From: Actinomycetota bacterium
GTDB taxonomy: Bacteria > Actinomycetota > Actinomycetes > Nanopelagicales > Nanopelagicaceae
Assembly (NCBI GenBank): GCA_947381255.1
Contig: CANCUC010000002.1
Span: forward strand, 1 to 19,573
Direction of reading: 5' to 3'
Length of the DNA stretch: 19,573 nucleotides
This document shows, piece by piece, positions 15,215-19,573 of the stretch; within the stretch, counting starts at the first letter, position 1, and every line of letters begins with the position of its first letter. The notes beneath the pieces are model-generated. The model searched no databases and had not been told where the DNA came from. It saw only the letters and a list, made by a program, of their open reading frames with translations. The position numbers were made by a program, and so were the translations under genes.

Positions 15215-16852
15215 GTGGCCCCAAATAAATCAGTGCTTAATCCAGAACAACGCAAGGCAGATATCGAGCTCCTTGCCCATGAAGAGTTCGACATCTTGGT
15301 CATCGGTGGGGGAGTCGTCGGAAGCGGAATTGCTCTCGATGCCGCCGCTCGCGGATTGAAGGTCGCGCTTGTCGAAAGTGATGACTTTGCAGCCGGGACA
15401 TCTTCCAGGTCGAGCAAATTAATTCATGGTGGTCTTAGATACCTTGAGCAATTTGATTTCAAATTGGTACGCGAAGCGCTTCACGAGCGCGAGATGATGA
15501 TTACCGAACAAGCACCACATCTAGTAAAGCCGCTTTCGTTTGTTTACCCACTTCATAAGAAATATTTAGATCGCATTTACGTCGGTGCAGGATTGATGCT
15601 CTACGACTTACTCCGCGGAAAATTAAGAGCTGTCCCATGGCATAAGCACATCTCCTTCGGTGAGATGCGCAATGAGGCGAGATCACTCAATCCGGAGATC
15701 GTCACTGGTGGACTTGTTTATTATGACGCTCAGGTTGACGATGCCCGTCATACCGTCATGGTTGCTCGTACCGCGAAGGATTACGGCGCACATATCGTTA
15801 CAGGTGCAACCGTTACTCAAATAACCCGCACTCCAGATCGAGTTACCGGAGCAATCGTTGAGGTTGATGGACATAGCTTTAATGTGAAGTCCAAGGTGGT
15901 TGTTGCTGCCGCAGGAATTTGGAATGAAGAGCTCTATCAACAATTTGGAATTAAGCCTGGCTACAAGATCAAGATGAGCAAAGGCGTGCACATCATCTTG
16001 CCTAAAGATGCCATTGATGCCAAGACCGGCATCATTATCAAGACTTCGCTCTCCGTCCTCTTCATTATTCCTTGGGGAAATCAGTGGCTTCTTGGTACAA
16101 CCGATACTGATTACACCGATGACCGCGAACACCCAGTAGCCGACAGCGCTGATGTTGATTACATCTTGAATGAGGCAAATAAGGTTCTGCTTCCAAAGAT
16201 TCGTCGAGATCAAATTCTGAGTACTTACGCGGGATTGCGCCCGCTCGTATCTCCCGCGAAGGATTCTTCAACAACAAAGATTTCTCGCGAACATACAGTC
16301 GATCATCCCGTCAAGGGATTTGTCAGTATCGCCGGGGGTAAGTACACGACTTATCGAGTAATGGCAGCAGATGCGGTAGATGCAGCCGTGAAAGATCTCG
16401 AAAAATCTGCTCCAAAATCTTCGACAAAATCAATCGCCCTCATCGGCGCCGCTGGATACACAACTTTGATTAAGCAGATTGCTTCACTGGCACAGAGTTA
16501 CTCTGTCTCAACTGCATGTGTCGAGCGAATGCTTAATAGGTATGGCTCATTGGTCAGCGATATTTTCCAGATGATTGCTAAAGATGCGACCCTTGCAGAA
16601 GAAGTTTTGCCAGGCGCTGGGTACCTGAAAGCGGAAGTCCTTTACTCTGTCACCCATGAAGGTGCGAGAACTCTCGTTGACGTGCTCGCTCGTCGCCTGC
16701 GTTTAGCGATGGAGACATCAGATCACGGATTGAGCATTGCTCAAGATGTTGCTGAACTTATCGCTCCGACCTTGGAGTGGAAGAAGACGGATATTAAGCG
16801 TGAAGTAACTGCCTTTGAGAGGTATGTGGCGTCAGAGATGGCTGCGATCTAA
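15215..16852 (+). CDS. glpD: Glycerol-3-phosphate dehydrogenase, FAD/quinone type
   Basis: Membrane-associated flavoenzyme oxidising glycerol-3-phosphate to dihydroxyacetone phosphate and passing electrons to quinone. 545 residues. The FAD-binding Rossmann motif is VIGGGVVGSGIALDAAARG (29-47); then GTSSRSSKLIHGGLRYLEQ, YYDAQVDDARH, SKGVHIILP, IPWGNQWLLGTTDTDY and AGGKYTTYRVMAADAVDAA, all close to actinobacterial GlpD2, including the N-terminal extension NPEQRKADIELLAHEEFD. A C-terminal DAO_C-type helical domain follows. Start GTG 15215 has no ribosome site but a TATTCT box 6 nt upstream; GTG 15233 is possible too. The stop overlaps the next gene by one base (TAATG). With glpK across the 17-bp gap it forms a complete glycerol-to-DHAP step. 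Confidence 0.97.
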   Translation: MAPNKSVLNPEQRKADIELLAHEEFDILVIGGGVVGSGIALDAAARGLKVALVESDDFAAGTSSRSSKLIHGGLRYLEQFDFKLVREALHEREMMITEQAPHLVKPLSFVYPLHKKYLDRIYVGAGLMLYDLLRGKLRAVPWHKHISFGEMRNEARSLNPEIVTGGLVYYDAQVDDARHTVMVARTAKDYGAHIVTGATVTQITRTPDRVTGAIVEVDGHSFNVKSKVVVAAAGIWNEELYQQFGIKPGYKIKMSKGVHIILPKDAIDAKTGIIIKTSLSVLFIIPWGNQWLLGTTDTDYTDDREHPVADSADVDYILNEANKVLLPKIRRDQILSTYAGLRPLVSPAKDSSTTKISREHTVDHPVKGFVSIAGGKYTTYRVMAADAVDAAVKDLEKSAPKSSTKSIALIGAAGYTTLIKQIASLAQSYSVSTACVERMLNRYGSLVSDIFQMIAKDATLAEEVLPGAGYLKAEVLYSVTHEGARTLVDVLARRLRLAMETSDHGLSIAQDVAELIAPTLEWKKTDIKREVTAFERYVASEMAAI

Positions 16853-17283
16853 TGACAATTATGTGGATGCCGCCAAGTGATGAGGAGATTGCTGATCTGT
16901 TGCGTAGCGCGAAAACTGTTGCAATCGTTGGGGCGTCAGACAATCCGGAGCGACCAGTTTATGGAGTTTCACAATGGTTGTTGGATAACTCGCACTTTGA
17001 TCTCTTCTTTGTAAACCCCCGTCTACAAACTCTTTTCGGGCACAAGGTTTATCCCTCTATCGCTGATATTCCGGAGTGGGTAGATATCGTGGATGTCTTT
17101 AGAAACGTTGCAGATATTCCAACCGTTTTGGATGAATCAATTGCAGTTAAAGCGAAGTCGATGTGGCTACAGCTAGGTTTGAAGGATGATGTTTCGGCAA
17201 ATAGAGCGGTAAAGAATGGACTTCAAGTAGTTCAGAACCGCTGCATCAAGATTGAGTACAACTCACTTCTTCTCAAGAACTAG
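16852..17283 (+). CDS. CoA-binding domain protein (YccU family)
   Basis: A 143-residue single-domain Rossmann protein of the CoA_binding family, like E. coli YccU. Motifs: AIVGASDNPERPVYGV (nucleotide-binding loop, about 24-39), NPRLQTLFGHKVYPSI, VDIVDVFRN, MWLQLG and VVQNRCIKIE near the C-terminus. Cellular role is unknown in all members; CoA or acyl-CoA binding is assumed from homology to succinyl-CoA synthetase. Its ATG sits in the glpD stop codon (TAATG), so it is co-translated with glpD; ATG 16861 is an alternative start three codons later. The 3' end overlaps msrB tail-to-tail by 21 bp. Confidence 0.88.
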   Translation: MTIMWMPPSDEEIADLLRSAKTVAIVGASDNPERPVYGVSQWLLDNSHFDLFFVNPRLQTLFGHKVYPSIADIPEWVDIVDVFRNVADIPTVLDESIAVKAKSMWLQLGLKDDVSANRAVKNGLQVVQNRCIKIEYNSLLLKN

Positions 17284-17685
17284 CGCTACTGAGTTAATGC
17301 ACCAACGCTGATCTGTTGGTACTTCATATCCTTCACCCTCAAAGACATGTCCTAGATGCGATCCGCAGTTCGCGCAACGAACTTCAGTGCGAATTCGTGG
17401 AGCAAGAGATGCATCTTCAATAAGCACAACTGCATCATCTTTGGTGGGGGCATAAAAGGAAGGCCATCCACAGCCTGAGTGGAACTTTGTCTCACTTCGG
17501 AAAAGCTCATTTCCGCATGCCTTGCAACGGTAACTTCCCTCAACATCGGAGTCGTTATATTCACCCGTAAATGGGCGCTCTGTAGCAGCGTTCCGCAGAA
17601 CATCATAAGAGAGCGGATCTAACCGCTCTTGAAGTTCCTGCTCATCAATGATTGCAGGAAATTCCGGGAGGTTTTGATCGCTCAT
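17263..17685 (-). CDS. msrB: Peptide-methionine (R)-S-oxide reductase
   Basis: Reduces methionine-R-sulfoxide in proteins, thioredoxin-dependent, cytosolic. 140 residues. Structural zinc is bound by C54/C57 (YRCKACG) and C104/C107 (RCANCGSHLGHVF). The catalytic cysteine is C129 in RWCINS, and a resolving cysteine C72 is present in SGCGWPSF. ATG 17685 is preferred; a TTG at 17706 would add 7 residues and overlap the transglutaminase gene. It lies 13 nt after the transglutaminase stop, so it is probably the last gene of that operon. However, TAATCT (17698-17693) is 7 nt before ATG and could give a separate leaderless transcript. With katG it is the second oxidative-damage gene in the window, though far away. 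Confidence 0.96.
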   Translation of the reverse strand: MSDQNLPEFPAIIDEQELQERLDPLSYDVLRNAATERPFTGEYNDSDVEGSYRCKACGNELFRSETKFHSGCGWPSFYAPTKDDAVVLIEDASLAPRIRTEVRCANCGSHLGHVFEGEGYEVPTDQRWCINSVALVLEKK

Positions 17686-17698
17686 ACGCGAAAGATTA

Positions 17699-18526
17699 CT
17701 AGGCAATTCGAGTTAATGAGACAGTCACTTCCGTCTTACGGCTTCGCCCACCGCTAAATATTCCCTTAAGAGGCGAGACATCGTGGTAATCCCGGCCTCG
17801 CGCAACGAGAACATGATCTTCCGCTACTGGATTTCCATTTGTTGGGTCAAAGGGCAACCAATGCCCAACCCAAGCTTCGACCCATGAGTGGGACTCGCCA
17901 ACAACCTCTTCACCAATCTCACCAGAACCGTTGTAGAGATAGCCCGAGACATAGCGAGCCGGAATTCCGGCCGATCGCAGAATGGAGAGCGTGGCATGTG
18001 TGAAGTCCTGGCAGACGCCCGCTCCCTTCTCCCAAGCTTCACTCGCTGGAGAGTAGACGCTGGTAGTTCCAGGTGCATATGTGATCTGCTCGCGCATCGC
18101 CTTATTTAAGAAATGCACTGCATCTAAAGGAGTCTGCATTGAGCGAAGGTCAAAGCGCGCCTCAATAGGATCAACTAATTGAGAGTGAATTAAATATTCC
18201 AAGAGTTCATCGGTCAGAACCTGGTCGGTCAGATCAGCCCATGTGGCGCTCAAGTTGCCTTCAGTTGGCGCCTTAGTTTCAACCAGCGATTGTGAAACGA
18301 TTTCAAGATAAGTGTGTGGAGTTTGCACATCAAAGGCGCGAACCTCGGTACCAAAATAATCTTGATAGTTGTAGACCGTAGAGAAGGGATTGATTTTCAA
18401 CTCATGGCTAATCACAAATTGATCTGAGGTATTAAGTGGAGTCATTCGAGCCTCATTAAATGAGGCAGATACCTCTGATTCATATTGAAAACTAGTTGAG
18501 TGGGTTACCTTCATGCGCCACGCCAT
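17699..18526 (-). CDS. Transglutaminase-like cysteine peptidase
   Basis: A 275-residue protein with a bacterial transglutaminase N-terminal beta domain (about 3-85) and a transglutaminase/protease core (about 145-240). The catalytic triad is visible: C172 in GAGVCQDFTHA, H213 in ESHSWVEAW and D227 in PFDPTNG. No signal peptide or membrane helix. The ATG overlaps the alpha-E gene stop by one base (TAATG). In this operon family (ATP-grasp, alpha-E, transglutaminase) comparative genomics predicts a peptide-synthesis or -modification system in which the transglutaminase-like enzyme is a peptidase or amidase; no substrate is known to me. Members are usually near 270-300 residues, so it looks intact. 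Confidence 0.93.
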   Translation of the reverse strand: MAWRMKVTHSTSFQYESEVSASFNEARMTPLNTSDQFVISHELKINPFSTVYNYQDYFGTEVRAFDVQTPHTYLEIVSQSLVETKAPTEGNLSATWADLTDQVLTDELLEYLIHSQLVDPIEARFDLRSMQTPLDAVHFLNKAMREQITYAPGTTSVYSPASEAWEKGAGVCQDFTHATLSILRSAGIPARYVSGYLYNGSGEIGEEVVGESHSWVEAWVGHWLPFDPTNGNPVAEDHVLVARGRDYHDVSPLKGIFSGGRSRKTEVTVSLTRIA

Positions 18527-19419
18527 TAGTTACTCCACACAATTGAGCCGACAGGTCTAAAGAATCGCAAGCCAACTCCATCTGTTGCTTGACCCACCGC
18601 CACACTTACTTGATTAATATTTCGTTCTATCTCGAGTGGGTCATCGTTTAGGTATCTGATCTGACTTTCTAACATTCCGATTGGTCGCATAATGTCATCA
18701 ACGCGAAGTTGAGTCATGGTTGCAATTTCGTCCATCTCCAGTCGAGCTCGCTTCGCACATTCAACAATGGAGCGCGGGAAGGTCTCGGATTGCACCAAGA
18801 AGCGACGAACGCTCTCTGAGGTAAGGGGAGTCCGCTCGCGAAGGAAGGTGGTGAGAGCTCCGACTGAGCGCAAGGTGGTTGCGGGACCTTGATCGCGCCA
18901 TTCATTTTCGAGCTTGAGCGAGAGCAAGCGACTCATTAAATCCATCCGCTCCAAGGAGCGACCCAGAGTGAAGAAATGTGCTGATTCATCTTCGGGTGCT
19001 AACCATTCAAAAATGCCATTAGTAACTGCAAGACGGTCCAATATTGTTTGTAGCGAACGACCGGGAGCAGCGAAACTGAACTCCTCGGTGATTGCGTTGA
19101 GATGGTTTACAGATTGATAGAAATCACTCGGGAGAATATCTCGGATCAGACGGGCATTAGAACGCGCGCTATGAATTGAACCGAGCAAGGTGCCGGGATT
19201 AAGTGGTTCGCCATAAGCTAACTCGACAAGTTCCCGTGCGGTTTTAGGGGTGCCCTCTAGCCCAAGACCGTGACTAATGAGAGTGCAGCCGCGCTTTACA
19301 TGTGTGCGATTATCTTGAACGAGAAGTTGGTGGAACTCCACAAGGAGCCTGCTCATTCCCTCGGCTCGTTCTAAATATCTACCGAGCCAGAATGAAGATT
19401 CTGCGAGTCGACTAAGCAT
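18526..19419 (-). CDS. Alpha-E domain protein (DUF403)
   Basis: A 297-residue all-helical protein of the alpha-E family. It opens with the family-typical MLSRLAESSFWLGRYLERAE, followed by many amphipathic helices with ERMDLMSRLLSLKLE and a C-terminal RYLNDDPLEIERNI region. Biochemical activity is unproven; its near-constant company is a circularly permuted ATP-grasp enzyme and a transglutaminase-like protein, which is also the order here. ATG 19419 overlaps the end of the ATP-grasp gene by 8 nt (ATGCTTAG), and its stop overlaps the transglutaminase start, so all three are translationally coupled. Confidence 0.92.
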   Translation of the reverse strand: MLSRLAESSFWLGRYLERAEGMSRLLVEFHQLLVQDNRTHVKRGCTLISHGLGLEGTPKTARELVELAYGEPLNPGTLLGSIHSARSNARLIRDILPSDFYQSVNHLNAITEEFSFAAPGRSLQTILDRLAVTNGIFEWLAPEDESAHFFTLGRSLERMDLMSRLLSLKLENEWRDQGPATTLRSVGALTTFLRERTPLTSESVRRFLVQSETFPRSIVECAKRARLEMDEIATMTQLRVDDIMRPIGMLESQIRYLNDDPLEIERNINQVSVAVGQATDGVGLRFFRPVGSIVWSN

Positions 19420-19573
19420 GGATTTCTCCGCTCTGCTGTTGTTGCTCTTCTTGTTGTTGCATGCGAGTTACTGGAAGCACGTCGGGACCAACTGTTGGTG
19501 GGACTACTTCGTTGTTGATTGGGTCGATGGTCGATGCCTCATTAACTTCTGGGTACGACTGGGAATCGCTCTC
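19412..19573 (-). CDS. C-terminal tail of an upstream gene, probably circularly permuted ATP-grasp protein
   Basis: The last 53 codons and stop (TAG at 19414-19412) of a minus-strand gene entering from the right edge. The tail is acidic/Pro-Val rich and ends with a glutamine-rich run (MQQQEEQQQQSGEIHA). No enzymatic motif falls inside the window. The ATP-grasp assignment (COG2308/DUF404-407 type) comes only from position: alpha-E and transglutaminase genes normally follow that gene directly, here with an 8-nt overlap. The reading frame itself is open from the window edge and coupled to the alpha-E start, so that it is coding is likely. Confidence 0.65.
   Translation of the reverse strand, partial: ESDSQSYPEVNEASTIDPINNEVVPPTVGPDVLPVTRMQQQEEQQQQSGEIHA

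Noticed and set aside
15683..16213. A 176-codon minus-strand frame opposite glpD.
   Set aside because: Covers conserved GlpD motifs on the other strand; its own translation shows no domain.
1..19573. tRNA, rRNA, CRISPR array, insertion sequence, integrase or attachment site.
   Set aside because: Looked for and not seen: no transposase or integrase motifs, no spaced direct repeats, no cloverleaf-like stretch in the intergenic regions, and base composition appears even throughout.

Overview
This window looks like a piece of a small, gene-dense, moderate-GC actinobacterial chromosome. The likeliest source is a streamlined freshwater actinobacterium of the acI / Nanopelagicales ('Ca. Planktophila'-like) type. 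This rests on several things: a permease pair without its own ATPase, an actinobacterial-type GlpD, the ATP-grasp/alpha-E/transglutaminase operon, frequent TANNNT -10 boxes placed 6-8 nt before start codons (leaderless mRNAs), very short or overlapping gene junctions, and base composition near half GC by eye (not computed). The lineage call is inference; no marker gene is present. I see no tRNA, rRNA, CRISPR array, insertion sequence or prophage gene.

Layout. 1-509 (-) is the N-terminal part of catalase-peroxidase katG, with a Fur-box-sized dyad in its promoter. 662-1183 (-) encodes a small secreted alanine-rich coiled-coil protein, separated from katG by two hairpins facing opposite ways. 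Divergent from it, 1335-3235 (+) holds an OmpR-type response regulator and a membrane histidine kinase whose genes overlap by ATGA. 3267-3905 (+) is an uncharacterised zinc-ribbon membrane protein, probably translated from a leaderless mRNA. 4080-7299 (+) is an ABC sugar importer: a Tat-exported binding protein without a lipobox, a strong intercistronic hairpin, then two permeases. 7322-9445 (-) is a GH36 alpha-galactosidase. Divergent from it, 9573-13723 (+) is a GH2 beta-galactosidase overlapping galactokinase. 13710-15197 (-) is glycerol kinase, and 15215-17283 (+) is glycerol-3-phosphate dehydrogenase plus a small CoA-binding protein. 17263-19573 (-) is the 3' part of an ATP-grasp / alpha-E / transglutaminase operon with msrB at its end.

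How the genes may work together. The central block (4080-16852) contains an importer, cytosolic alpha- and beta-galactosidases, galactokinase, glycerol kinase and glycerol-3-phosphate dehydrogenase. Together these are the enzymes needed to take up and dismantle galactosyl-glycerols, such as the Gal-glycerol and alpha-Gal-(1,6)-beta-Gal-glycerol head groups of algal and cyanobacterial thylakoid lipids, or floridoside-type osmolytes. Each enzyme assignment is strong; the joint pathway is inference. Simple use of raffinose/melibiose and lactose beside an unrelated glycerol locus remains the main alternative. The 17-bp gap between glpK and glpD appears to carry one symmetric -10 element (TATTCTA) read in both directions, giving two leaderless mRNAs.
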